64,000 nucleotides of DNA from Marsupella aquatica (lineage: Eukaryota; Marchantiophyta): NCBI GenBank assembly GCA_973895155.1, contig OZ316894.1:16368001-16432000 (forward strand), written 5' to 3'. A program made the translations under genes and the position numbers. Positions 1-9,626 of this stretch are shown here, in pieces; the first letter of the stretch is position 1, and each line of letters starts with the position of its first letter. Below the pieces are notes generated by a model. It was not told where the DNA came from. It saw only the letters and a program-made list of their open reading frames with translations, and made no database searches.

Positions 1-1215
1 CGTTATGCCCCTGTTATCCATTTTAGATAGCTTCATGTCCGGGAATAGGCTTGCATTGAGCAAGAGGCGGTAATTCCCTTTCGATCGCATGACAAGACGA
101 GGCCTTTTGTCCTTTTCCTCGGACACATTTAACTTAAGCTCTCCTTTTCCGCGTTCTTTCCATCCCCCATCCAGAAATTCGAAGAGAGCAGCATCGGCAG
201 TGAAAATAGCCTTCTCCTTCTCCTCTCCTGTTTCCACCTGGATCTCTTGCAGCGATACAACAGCAGGTTTGGGTGCCGCTGCCGCAGAAGAGGGTAATGA
301 GGAGCCAAACGAAGGCTGACCTCTCCCGTTGCTCATGCCAAACACACTGGAAACAGATGGAAATGCTCCTTGAGTGCCTGCTTTTGAACCAAAGGGAGAC
401 TGAGATTGACCGAATCCAAAAGTTAGGGCCGAGCCAGAGCTCTGAGAGCCAAATGTGAAAGGTTGACCGAATGCAAATCCAGACGAAACATGAGATAATG
501 AAGAATTGTTGCCAGTGGAAGGGCTCGAAGAAAAGGAGGTGCCAAACGATCCAGCAAAAGCGTTCTTCGCCGTGGACAACTGTTCGAAAGTTACCGAGCT
601 AGTCTCAGTCCCACTAGGACCAACAGAAGATTCAGTGCTTCTCGTCTTCACTTCCTGGTCTCCATTTTGGTTTGCATTGGCGACAGTCTTGGCCTCGTCT
701 ATCACATCTTGTCTCTTCTCGGCTGATGCATCACCTACGACGTCCCGATCGCTCGCGTGGGACACCCCGGAATTGGTCTCCACCTCCTCTGCCTTCCCAG
801 TTTCTATGCTTTCGAGTTCAGCACCATCTCCTGTAACGACTTCATCCTTCTGTTTCTGATTGTCAACGGATGTTGCCTCTACGTGAGCACCGTCACCCGT
901 TTCTGCATCTCTAACAACCGGCTCGAAGGGACTAAACGTAGGACGAGGGTCCAAGGATGATACTTGCGGCGGAACAGGTATCGTAGGGGGAACAAGACGA
1001 ATGCCGGAGAAAGGATTAGGAGCAGATGGAGCTGTAGGCGTACGGCGAACTTTCACTATTCTTCTTTCTGCCAAAACCTGCTCGCTAGCCCTCCGAAATG
1101 TTCCAGGAACAGATGCACCATCTTCCTCCTCAGAATCGGGACCGTCTTCCTTGCTTATTTGCCGCAGCGCAACGCGCTTCTTGCTGGGCGGCGGTTCCTC
1201 CCTACTCGACGCCAT
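1..1215 (-). CDS. NUP50: NUP50-like nucleoporin with RanBP1-type domain, 3' end cut by window
   Basis: Nuclear pore basket protein that in this family binds importin-alpha and Ran-GTP during cargo release. One uninterrupted reading frame of 405 codons was read from the ATG at 1215 to the window edge, with no intron in this part. Residues 10-65 are the basic/acidic NUP50 N-terminal region (SKKRVALRQISK, later RRTPTAPSAPNPFSGI). A low-complexity acidic linker follows. Residues about 225-305 hold scattered FG dipeptides (FGTSF, FAFGQ, FTFGSQ, FGFGQ, FGMS). From about residue 324 a RanBD1 domain begins (EIQVETGEEKEKAIFTADA, then RPRLVMRSKGNYRLLLNASL) and is still running at the edge, so perhaps 40-50 residues are missing. 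The start is the first ATG before the conserved N-terminus. Identification rests on N-terminal motif, FG linker and RanBD1 in the order expected for plant NUP50. Confidence 0.92.
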   Translation of the reverse strand, partial: MASSREEPPPSKKRVALRQISKEDGPDSEEEDGASVPGTFRRASEQVLAERRIVKVRRTPTAPSAPNPFSGIRLVPPTIPVPPQVSSLDPRPTFSPFEPVVRDAETGDGAHVEATSVDNQKQKDEVVTGDGAELESIETGKAEEVETNSGVSHASDRDVVGDASAEKRQDVIDEAKTVANANQNGDQEVKTRSTESSVGPSGTETSSVTFEQLSTAKNAFAGSFGTSFSSSPSTGNNSSLSHVSSGFAFGQPFTFGSQSSGSALTFGFGQSQSPFGSKAGTQGAFPSVSSVFGMSNGRGQPSFGSSLPSSAAAAPKPAVVSLQEIQVETGEEKEKAIFTADAALFEFLDGGWKERGKGELKLNVSEEKDKRPRLVMRSKGNYRLLLNASLFPDMKLSKMDNRGIT

Positions 1216-2700
1216 TTAGCGAAAACTTAATCGAATTCAAAATCTCATCGGCTTCAACTTCCCCCGCTGCCAATCATGGACCGCTACCTCCTGCAGCCGT
1301 GCATCATTCACAAAATTTTAATGCCTAGGGTAACATGGTACGACTGCTCAACATGTGGCCTCGCCTATGCTGCAAATAAGGGATTTGTTGACTAAAACAA
1401 AAACCGGTCGGACTTACAGTAGTAGAGAGATTTAAGGTGACAGTCCTCCTCCCCTCCTATTGCCAACTGCAAATATGCTAAACTCGAGGCAATCCTGACG
1501 AACGTCCACGTGGGATGCGGCTCTTCACACTAGAGTCCACCTGAATGGCACAAGATGGAGAAAATAAAACACAAACTTACTTGGTCGAAAAGCAAACAAA
1601 TTCTTCCGGGAGACAACATGCATGTTCAACACAAAAGCACGCAGTTCCACCCTCACGAAAGATAAACCTTAAAACATGGACGAGAACAACCGCACGCAAA
1701 ACAACCTTGCGAGACCCATCCCTCCTCCGCCAATTCGCAAGTCTACCCGTCCATCATGCATCGACTCATCCCATACGACACAACACCCTACAGACCAACC
1801 GAACACCGTGCCGCCAAGGCACACAACCCAAGGACGCGATGAGAAGGAAGATCTGACACAAGCGGAAACGACAGGAAACGAGAGGAGACACCAGAGGAAG
1901 ATCAGATCCCAACGCCGAGGTTCGGCATCATTCAAATCAACGCAACACCGAGAGAACCCTTCGAAAGAAGGTAAGGATGCAGTGCGCGCAAAAGGAACGC
2001 AGGAAACAAACGGACGGATGGAAGGAAGGAAGGACGCGGAAATAGATAACCGTGAAAAGGTGCACAAACAGACTCGGACACAGAGAGAGACAGAGACAGA
2101 AAGTAGGTTACTCAGTCACATCCCAACCCACGCATACACACACGCACGCACCATAGTTTTCAATCAACAGCTCCACGCCCAGTCCGTCGGAGTAGTAGTA
2201 GTAGCAGTAGTAGCACCACTCCTATTCGCGATCATTCCTTCCCGCAGCCTAATCAACAGCAACGCCTCCTCTCCTCCGACGTTTCACGTCTCCTCCCCAA
2301 GCGAAAGAAAGTAGGTTTCCTTCGCTCCTCCGAGTGCTTCGATCCGTGCTTCTACGTCGTCCGTTCCAACATGGAGAATCCACATCAGTTAGCCGCGACC
2401 GACACACAGAGCGCGAGCGAAGCGAATCATCAATCCATCGCAAACGGTGTGTCGTCGCTCCCTCTCCCTCTCCTCTCCTCTCCCTCTCCTCTCCCTCTCC
2501 TCGTGTCTCGTCTCGTCTCCTCTCCTCTCCTCTCCTCTCCTCTCCTCTCCTCGTCTAGGCTAGTAGTCTAGTCTGCGCCTCTGCTTCCTTCCTTCCGTTC
2601 CGCGAGTGCGGTCTCCCCGCCAACGTCCTGCGGAACGGCGGGAGCGGGAGCGAGATTAATAACAATAGCGGCGGGGGCATTCTTCCTGGAGGTGCGCTTG
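1216..2700. other. Upstream region of the NUP50 gene, no gene seen
   Basis: No convincing coding region. Open frames here (for example 1676-2314 plus and 1669-2067 minus) are low-complexity and have no recognisable motif. Read on the minus strand, roughly 1680-2350 is rich in TCC and CTT runs, as plant 5' leaders and first introns often are, so part of this may be the NUP50 promoter and leader. The span ends in the CT-rich tract annotated separately. Confidence 0.4.
2451..2556. repeat. CTCTCC/TCGTC pyrimidine microsatellite
   Basis: Almost pure pyrimidine on the plus strand, built of CTCTCC and CTCGTCTC units, about 105 bp. The purine complement lies on the strand that encodes NUP50, about 1.2 kb upstream of its ATG. 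Similar tracts sit just upstream of the RABH1 gene, so this may mark a promoter or leader, but no direct evidence is present. Confidence 0.7.
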
Positions 2701-2708
2701 GGAGCACA

Positions 2709-2974
2709 AACACCGATTTATCTGGAGTGTTTGGAAGAGAAACACTGATATATCGTGAGGACAGGGCACACAAATACTGATATATCAGGAGTGCCGGGGA
2801 AGACTAAGTACCCGATATGTCGGGAGTGCTTGGGACGGCGAACACAAACGCCGATTTGTCGTGTGTTTTTTGTGATAAACACTGATATATCTGGAGTGCA
2901 GAGAAGAGAAATACTGATATATCGCGAGTGCTTGGGAACGGCGAAGACAAACACCGATATATCGTGAGTGCTGG
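2709..2974. repeat. Degenerate ~32-bp minisatellite with GATATATC core
   Basis: Eight units share the core RATAYYGATATATCNGGAGTG. The octamer GATATATC or a one- or two-base variant starts at 2715, 2747, 2779, 2814, 2853, 2884, 2916 and 2956, giving spacings of 32, 32, 35, 39, 31, 32 and 40 bp. The core is itself palindromic. Both strands stay open in one frame across much of the array, but the translation only reflects the repeat. Confidence 0.85.
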
Positions 2975-3048
2975 GCACTTAGCGACGGGGCTGTCTTATT
3001 TGGCTACGAAAAAATAACGATGGTCCCATGAAGTCGCTGAACTCGGGC

Positions 3049-3167
3049 GTAAATCCTGTCAGGAGAAGAGGTTACCGGTGTGTAACCATTTATACAGGGG
3101 CCTGCTATAGTCATAATCTGGTGTCCTGAAAAGTTGAGTCGGTAACCTCTTTCCGGGCAGGAGTTAC
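3049..3167. repeat. Inverted repeat with AGAGGTTACC / GGTAACCTCT arms
   Basis: Left arm 3049-3079 and right arm 3139-3167 are imperfect reverse complements over about 28 bp, separated by about 60 bp. The arm core is AGAGGTTACCG. The right arm adjoins, and partly reuses, the larger foldback that follows. It may be part of a MITE or decayed transposon end. Confidence 0.6.
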
Positions 3168-3353
3168 GTACGCTAATGCAGGGCAGGGCTGGGGTTATAG
3201 GCTGTAACCTGCTCCAGGAATATTCAAAGAAGCTTACCGGCTGCCGCCGGTCAGTTTCTTTTCATATTCGGATGCAGGGTTACAGCCTAGTAACCCTGCG
3301 CCCAGACCTGCATTACCCTATACGTAAAGCGTACCGAGTTCTGCACCAGGAAA
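3150..3353. repeat. Large imperfect foldback (about 85-nt arms)
   Basis: The segment 3160-3241 pairs with the reverse complement of 3245-3335 with small bulges. Shared blocks include TTACGTA, TAATGCAGG, GGCTGTAACC, GAATAT and ACCGGC, with a very short loop near 3241-3246. Weaker pairing may extend to 3150 and 3353. The shape fits a foldback MITE. A hairpin RNA precursor is possible but nothing here shows transcription. Confidence 0.7.
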
Positions 3354-3545
3354 ACTAGTTTGTGGACCCTTGTTTTTATGCTTGTGACTAAACTATACAA
3401 TGTCCCCCCACAAAGGTTGTTGGAGCTCTTTTTTGGCTCTTGCTCAAGCACCACCCTTTGTCTCACCACGGATGTATAAAGCTTAGACCCCCTTAGTACC
3501 TTATTTGGCAGACCTCAATGAGATCTGGTGGCACTTCAAGCCAAA

Positions 3546-3640
3546 CATTTTCATCAACCTATGAGGTGATTGAGCTCACAATCAAATTCATGAATTAGCT
3601 CGAGAGGCAAGAGGCTTGGTCTCATAGGTTGATGAAAATG
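3546..3640. repeat. Perfect 20-bp inverted repeat, 55-bp loop
   Basis: Positions 3546-3565 and 3621-3640 are exact reverse complements (arm CATTTTCATCAACCTATGAG). The element could form a hairpin or be the core of a small MITE. No coding sense is visible. Confidence 0.8.
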
Positions 3641-3959
3641 GCCTCCAAAAGAACAATTGACTAACCTAAAGTACTTTTGGTAGAAAGTGCACACGGTCAC
3701 CATGAATTATCAGCATTTGATCTCATTTGTCGATCTGAAAATTTGACAACTTGCACCTTTTCTTGTGACTGTTGTCCACTGTCCACTGTTTTAGAAAATG
3801 ATTGATTGTATACATTGATCAACCAGATCCAACGGCTAGAGTTAGTCATTGTGATTTTTTAAAGTAAATTAATTACATATAAAAATGCCTTCATTTTAAT
3901 AATTCAAAAAGTAAATAAAATGGTTACAAGCGGTTACTATTTTGCCTCCACTCTTGTTA

Positions 3960-4165
3960 TTTGGTACATTCATTTTCAATTTTCTTAAGTTTTTACTGTT
4001 CGCTCGTCTAATTATTTTTTTCGGCATCGCAACAAACAAGAATGGTCATGGTTTTTGTCACAATAAATGTTGTCGCTCAAGGTTTGCGGCAGGAAGTGCT
4101 GATGTGGTGCAACCACATGCCAGGATTTTTGCAAGAGACTTCTCATGGGGTCCTGTACAAACTTC
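3960..4165 (+). repeat. Dispersed repeat family A, copy 1 (GGGGTCC end)
   Basis: Similar over about 200 bp to 9460-9626 and, in reverse orientation, to 15993-16190. Shared blocks include GCTGATGTGG, GCCAGGATTTT/GCCAGAGATTTT and the terminal CATGGGGTCC. Identity is moderate, so the copies are old. Confidence 0.6.
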
Positions 4166-4264
4166 ATAATCTGTCATTTTTAGTTTAATAAGTATTTTGC
4201 AATCATTTTTAGCTAGGGCTAGATAACTTAACTCAGGTTAGCTTAGAAAGATCCAATGGTAACC

Positions 4265-4400
4265 AAACTTTACATCTGATCCTAACTTGCCCAACCCCTA
4301 TTGCTGTCCAAAGTGGGGTGGGTCTCTTCCTATCACAGATTGAAACAGCTTGGGACAGGATGACAACAAGACTCACAGCCAGTGTGGGGGTAGGTAGGAG
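4265..4400 (+). repeat. Dispersed repeat family B, copy 1
   Basis: The reverse complement of about 29200-29325 matches this stretch. Shared blocks include GATCCTAACTTGCCCA, GGGGTGGGTCTCTTCCTATCACA and ACAGGATGA. The two copies differ by a short indel in the middle. Confidence 0.65.
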
Positions 4401-5365
4401 GCCAGGAGACACCAATCAAGGTTGAGGGTAGTTCCAACTTTTGATGCAAAAAAGGCATAAGATGGCCGTCATCCAAGGATTTCTGAAAAACTCAGAGTGA
4501 GATGTGTTGTGCCCACAACAGCCCTGGGCAGGAACAAGAATGGGAACCTGAGGCACCATCAAAAAGTCAGAACTGGCACTACAGCCCTCGCAAGTGAATT
4601 CAACAGAATTGAAGGTGAGAAACATTTTGTGATCTTCACAGCAGCAAGATTGAGTTTTGCCTCTAGTTGCATGTCTACTCTAGCAGGAGAATAAGCATTT
4701 TGTCCAAACTTGGAGGTCTATAATATTAGTAACAACTGCATGACACTTGCCCCCTGATGAATCCAGTTTCCAGAAAACTCTACTGTCTAGGGTTATGTGG
4801 CTCTTTTATTCATGAAATCAAGTGTCACACCCTTACGAGTACTATTAGAGTATGTCATGTTGTCTGAGTTTAGAGCTTTCATGTGTGCTATTTGAGCACT
4901 TTAGGGTTTCTCTACATTTGGAGGTATAGTTATCCCTTGTGGCGGCTTGGAGTCTTCATTTTTTCCATGTTGAGCCTTCAAGCATGAGCTTTTGGTGGCT
5001 ATGGTGTGGCCAACCAGGTTGTGTGCACATGAACGTGGATTCCTTGAGTGAAAGGTGCGCTCAGCTTGACATGGGGTGTGATCGGATTGGGCATGACTGA
5101 TTGCGTATTGTTGGCTACAATTGCTATTCGATTTGTTGGACATGTGTGAACATGAGTTGCACTTGTATTCCATTCTCCTATGTTTGTTTGTGCTCTATGT
5201 TTAGATGTGTGTGACACGCGATATATGTTGTGTAGCGATATGTATGTGCACGACACAGGGGACATTGGTAAACTTTTGTTCACTTGGGGCTTTAGCACAT
5301 TGATTTGGATATTTGATCTTGCCCAAATATTTACAGCGAATTAAAGTGCTTTTAATTTTCAGACA

Positions 5366-5792
5366 ATGTTAGCATACTACCATCTTCCCCCGAACACACG
5401 CCATGGCCTTGTATTTGAATAGTGGGCCATGGGGCGCTCTATTCAAATAGTGTGCCCTAGGCGTTGTATTCAAGTTTTGACTATGTATTTTAATTTTTTG
5501 TATAAATATTTACGATGTGTTTGAATATTGGCATTGTCATGTGATTCTTGACTGTTTTACTATTTGTGCTCAATGTAGAATAGTTTAGGGTCCAATCTCG
5601 GACAAAGTGTCCAACTCGAACACAAAGCCAATATTCAAACAGAATGGCCGGGCGCTCCCGTGGGCGCTGTGTTAAAATGACTTAAGTTTGTGTTTGAAGA
5701 AAAAATACTTTTTCTTATGGAGACCTAAAAAATCCATTTTTGAACACAACTCCCAGGTGCTGTGTTTGGGGGAAGATGGTAATGTGTAACAT
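5366..5792. mobile_element. MITE-like element with ~32-bp terminal inverted repeats
   Basis: Left end 5366-5398 and right end 5761-5792 are imperfect reverse complements sharing ATGTTA and ACCATCTTCCCCC. The 427-bp element has no open frame and contains inner inverted pieces (TATTTGAATAGTG with CTCTATTCAAATAG), as non-autonomous DNA transposons do. A target duplication is not clear, so the exact ends are uncertain by a few bases. Confidence 0.75.
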
Positions 5793-7039
5793 ATGTCGTA
5801 GGCTTCAGATTTTACAAGTTATCAATTCTTCCACCCATGATACTTGACCGCTGCTTGCCGATATTTCCACTCACAGAAATCAGTGTAGGTGCAAATGCTT
5901 TGAATTGAAATCGGCTTCCAATTCCTTCAATGTTTCCGTATGGCTTCAATAAAAATAGTTCACATATTGAATGGATTGGTAAGATAAGAGACCATTTATT
6001 ACATTAATGTAGATGTTAGGGACGGTGAAAGAAAGGCCTTGATTGCAAACCTTGAAAACAATGAAAATTTTGAGCTTGTCATGGAAACGAGCATGGAAAG
6101 CAATTCAACTAATACACCCTCTCTCTGAATACACCCAAGTAAGAGCCCAAGCCATGGACAGCCTTTTCAACTTTGTCACAGCTAACCTGTTCATTGCCCA
6201 ACAGCTGAGACAAAAAGGGGGCTCTCAAGTAATATATTGTGGGTGATTTTACTCAGTGACATAAATAAACATATGAACAATGTTGTTGCATAATTGAACA
6301 TCCCGACCAAATTGGCTGACCATTTCTCTCTATGATGCTTTGACAACACTAACAAGGTGCAAAAGGAGTAGAATACCCCGTAGAATACATATCCCTTCCA
6401 AAATCTTATAATTATGTGACATATGGAAACTGAATGAATGGTTCTCGCCTTAACATTTTCTATTGCCATTGCATTTTTCAGTCATGCAAAGAAAAAACTA
6501 CCATGGTGCCTCACTACTAGACTTCAATCTATTCAATCAATGAACATATCAAATTTCAATAATTGGTGACTAATCTTAAACATACTCAACAAACATGAAA
6601 TCTATCTAGTGGTTGAAGCTCAACAACAGCTCAACCAAGCAGAAGCTGTTGCAACTCCAAATTTCTTTCCCCCTCCTTGTCCACCTTAATTTTCAGCCTG
6701 TTTTCTCACCTGAAGTGGGTTTGACTAAAAACCCTGGAAGAATTACTCCTATTCGGCTTGTTGCTACCCATGGTGCTAATTTTCTGCCTGATCTGAATGT
6801 GAATAATGTTGTCTATAAAAGTAGTTTTGTCTGTACTGCCAGTTCTGTTGATGCTACAATAACCAACTTCCCATTTCTTAAGCATTCCCCACTCATAATT
6901 ATAGCATTTATCTTCCTCATTGTCATAGTCAGCAAAATGGTCCTCACCATGGTAGCTCCACCTCCCCGAGTTGGGATAAATGTCACTCATCAGCGTCATC
7001 AGAATTCAAAGCAACAGGGCTGTTGATAGTCTCCCACAA
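5793..7039. other. Intergenic DNA, no supported gene
   Basis: The frame 6613-7026 (plus, 137 codons) and its minus-strand shadow have no recognised motif. They lie directly after the LINE relic in that element's direction and may be its decayed 3' part. The rest is AT-rich with nothing recognisable. Confidence 0.4.
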
Positions 7040-7610
7040 CCTGACAGCATCCTGGAGTTACACAATTGCCCGCCTTAGTTGTTTTTTCTTATTCTTTGAA
7101 TGACATACGTCTATCATTGTAATGAGATGAGTTTCCAAAGTACTCAGGATAACCCAACCAAGTGAACATCCCAAGAACTAAGAGTATGTAGCTTCATTTC
7201 TCTCCTTCCATATACTAGATCACATCTCCATGATCATAACCACCAGCCTTGGTTTCCTTTTGTGCATCTTTAGTGCTGCAATAATCGGTTTTACAATGTG
7301 CCCATCCGCTTCTTCAAGGCGACACCATGCTGAACAAGCTGTTGAACCTCTCTCCACCTAGCAGTGATGGTGCAGCAGCTGAAAAACAGGTGTTCTGTGT
7401 GTTCAAAGCGGTTTTAGCACCTAGAGCAGATACCTTCATAAACTTCCCAATGGCTTGCCCTACCATTGGTCAAGAAGCCATGGTTCAGTAATCTTCAAAG
7501 GAAAATCTCACCTTGGGAAAAGGACCATCCTCACAACAATTTCTTCCAATAGGTTTGCCAGCATTAAGCTGGACCAGTTTGTCCCTACCTTCTTCAATTC
7601 AGCCTGGGTG
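7040..7610 (-). pseudogene. LINE (non-LTR retrotransposon) relic, zf-RVT region
   Basis: Minus-strand translation around 7500-7320 gives a run resembling the C-terminal zinc-binding (zf-RVT) end of plant LINE reverse transcriptases: LLNHGFLTNGRASHWEVYEG, then CSRC, a stop, EHTEHLFFSC and RWREVQQL. The Cys-X2-Cys and the HTEHLFF-C pattern are characteristic. There is an in-frame TAA right after CSRC, and the upstream part (about 7500-7610) is spread over several frames with stops, so the piece is dead. Ends are approximate because decay blurs them. Confidence 0.6.
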
Positions 7611-9459
7611 GCTCCTTTCTTCTTCAAATTTTGGTTCTTCTTTGCATTGGTTTAGTCCTTGAGTTCTGGTTTTTCATTTTCTTCTTCTCTAAGAAACAAT
7701 GAACAAGACACCCTCCTAATTTTCATCTCCTTTGGTTTGCTTGACTCTCCTCTCTTATCCTCCTCTCCTCATAACCAATATCCTTTTCTTGACCTCCGTT
7801 GCCTCTGCAAATATAATCACGTGGCAACTTAAAGTTGAGTCCCCCAGGCTTTGGACATGCTTTGCATACTAAAAATTGCAAGTCCTAGGCCTTGCAGCAA
7901 GCCCGCATTAAGCTTCTACTGACTATCTTTGATTAATTTAGTTTGAGAATTTTAATATTTTCCTTACTTTGCTGTGATATTTCAATAATTTGTGTTAATA
8001 ATGTGAAAGATGATTTTGATTTCAAGAAGTATTAAATTAAATATTGAATAGAACTCTTTTCTCCTTTGAATGACAATGTAGATGAAGTCTTAGTCCATCA
8101 CTCCACATTGTAGTAGTTGCCATGTGTATATAGAGCATCCCAGAAGGGGATTACGTCCTCTCTTATGTCCTTCCTTGGTCACCTTCCTCTTCTAGCTCAT
8201 CTGTTAGACCCAAGGGTCATGCACCTCCCTTTCACAGGAGTCATCCCATGATTAATTCCACAAGTATGTAATTTGATTAGGATACACACATACACACCAA
8301 ATGACTCAATTTACTTAACAATTGGACAAAAGCCCTTAGTCAAGTGTGCATCGCTTGAGCATCCACCATTGCTCTCCGCTATCCACCCACATTCCCTCAG
8401 TCTAGACCGTCCTCCACACACCCATATGCACTCCGAAGATACACTACGATAAATTAGTTTGAGTACCACTAGGGAGACATAAACTTGAATTCATTCAACA
8501 ATTTGAATCAATGAAGACTTTGTTGTGTACGCAAAGAGATGCATGTTAGAAAATATGTGTGAATATGTAGAATAGATCCGGCCGGAATGGTATGTAAGTG
8601 ACATCAAATTTTGTCTCGATATGGCTGAATTAACCTTGAAAGTAAATAGGGTTTATAATTCTATCTTATGTAGGGACAACGCATTGGGAGAGTCATTCAT
8701 TGTTGCAAAGTAGTGGCAGCAGAGGTACTATAATGAGAGTAAGGAGCTACGGTTAAGCTTTAGGGCTATCTATGTGATGAGTTTGCCTTATCCTGGAATT
8801 GGGAACTTTGTTGCCGGCAACAGATGCAAGCAGTTCAAGTGATTCCCAAGAACAGCTGATCAATTTTGTCACATCAATTTGTTTGACGTAACATAAGATA
8901 ATTTGAAGGTCCCTTAATTCCCTTAATTGCTGGCTCATGGATATCAGGGAAGGTACAAGGACCTGAGGAACGCAAAGCAATATTAGAATTGCCTAAGACT
9001 TACCTGTGCACAGAAGAGTCCTCCTTGCAATAATTGTAGTGTAAACGGGACAATGTGAGCCAAGCTTCAGTTGCTGCAAAAAGGAACAAAAAAATTGGGT
9101 AGCAACAGAGAAAATGATCACATACAACTCCACAAAGAGTGTCTTCCTAGCTCCTCAATCCTTGTGCATGCTACAATCAGCACAACAGCACATACTAATT
9201 GATACAAAATGTAAGTAAATAAACCATCCTTACAACAATATGTAAACTAAAGTTGTATACACAAATTCTCACAAAACTGAGACTTTAGAGATTCCTCGAG
9301 AGAAGCTAAGCATTCCTTCAAACGGTAGTATTTCCCAAAATTCAAAAATATAATGCAAAACACTAATATATCAATCAAGAGAATTCCAAAAGGTCAGTTT
9401 CTTTAACCCTAGTCGTTGTTTATTTCAAATCTTACTCTTCATCATTGTATTGTTTTTAC
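7611..9459. other. Intergenic DNA, nothing recognised
   Basis: AT-rich sequence without coding signals. The longest frame (8753-8980, minus, 75 codons) has no recognised motif. From about 9300 the sequence may belong to family A: CACTAATATATCAATCA near 9361 is found in reverse orientation near 16260. Confidence 0.4.
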
Positions 9460-9626
9460 AGTTACTAGGTCTAACTGTTTTTTTTTGCCATGCCACAAAC
9501 ACAAATCATTAGGTTTTGTTTTTCTTGCAAAACCACATTTTCCTGTTTGTGGCTAACATTGCTGATGTGGCTCAACATGGTGCCAGAGATTTTGGAAGGA
9601 GCTTCATATGGGGGTCCCTAATTACA
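9460..9626 (+). repeat. Dispersed repeat family A, copy 2
   Basis: Shares GCTGATGTGG, TGCCAGAGATTTT and the terminal GGGGGTCCCTAATTA with the copies at 3960 and 15993 (the latter inverted). The copy may extend left to about 9340. Confidence 0.6.

Larger units (their letters stand above)
3354..5365. other. Intergenic repeat-derived DNA, no gene
   Basis: AT-rich DNA without coding signals. It contains a perfect 20-bp inverted repeat (3546-3565 with 3621-3640), one copy of a dispersed repeat ending in GGGGTCC (about 3960-4165) and one copy of a second dispersed family (about 4265-4400), each matched elsewhere in the window. The remainder, about 4440-5365, shows nothing recognisable. Confidence 0.5.

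Noticed and set aside
1676-2314. 212-codon plus-strand frame upstream of NUP50
   Set aside because: Composition is low-complexity (Arg, Thr, Gln), no motif is present, and the opposite strand is open too. It is better explained as NUP50 upstream or leader DNA.
2718-2978. Open frames on both strands across the GATATATC array
   Set aside because: They repeat the same few residues because the DNA repeats. No start or splice context suggests coding.
6613-7026. 137-codon plus-strand gene
   Set aside because: There is no motif, a minus-strand frame overlaps it, and it sits beside a LINE relic. It is likely transposon debris.
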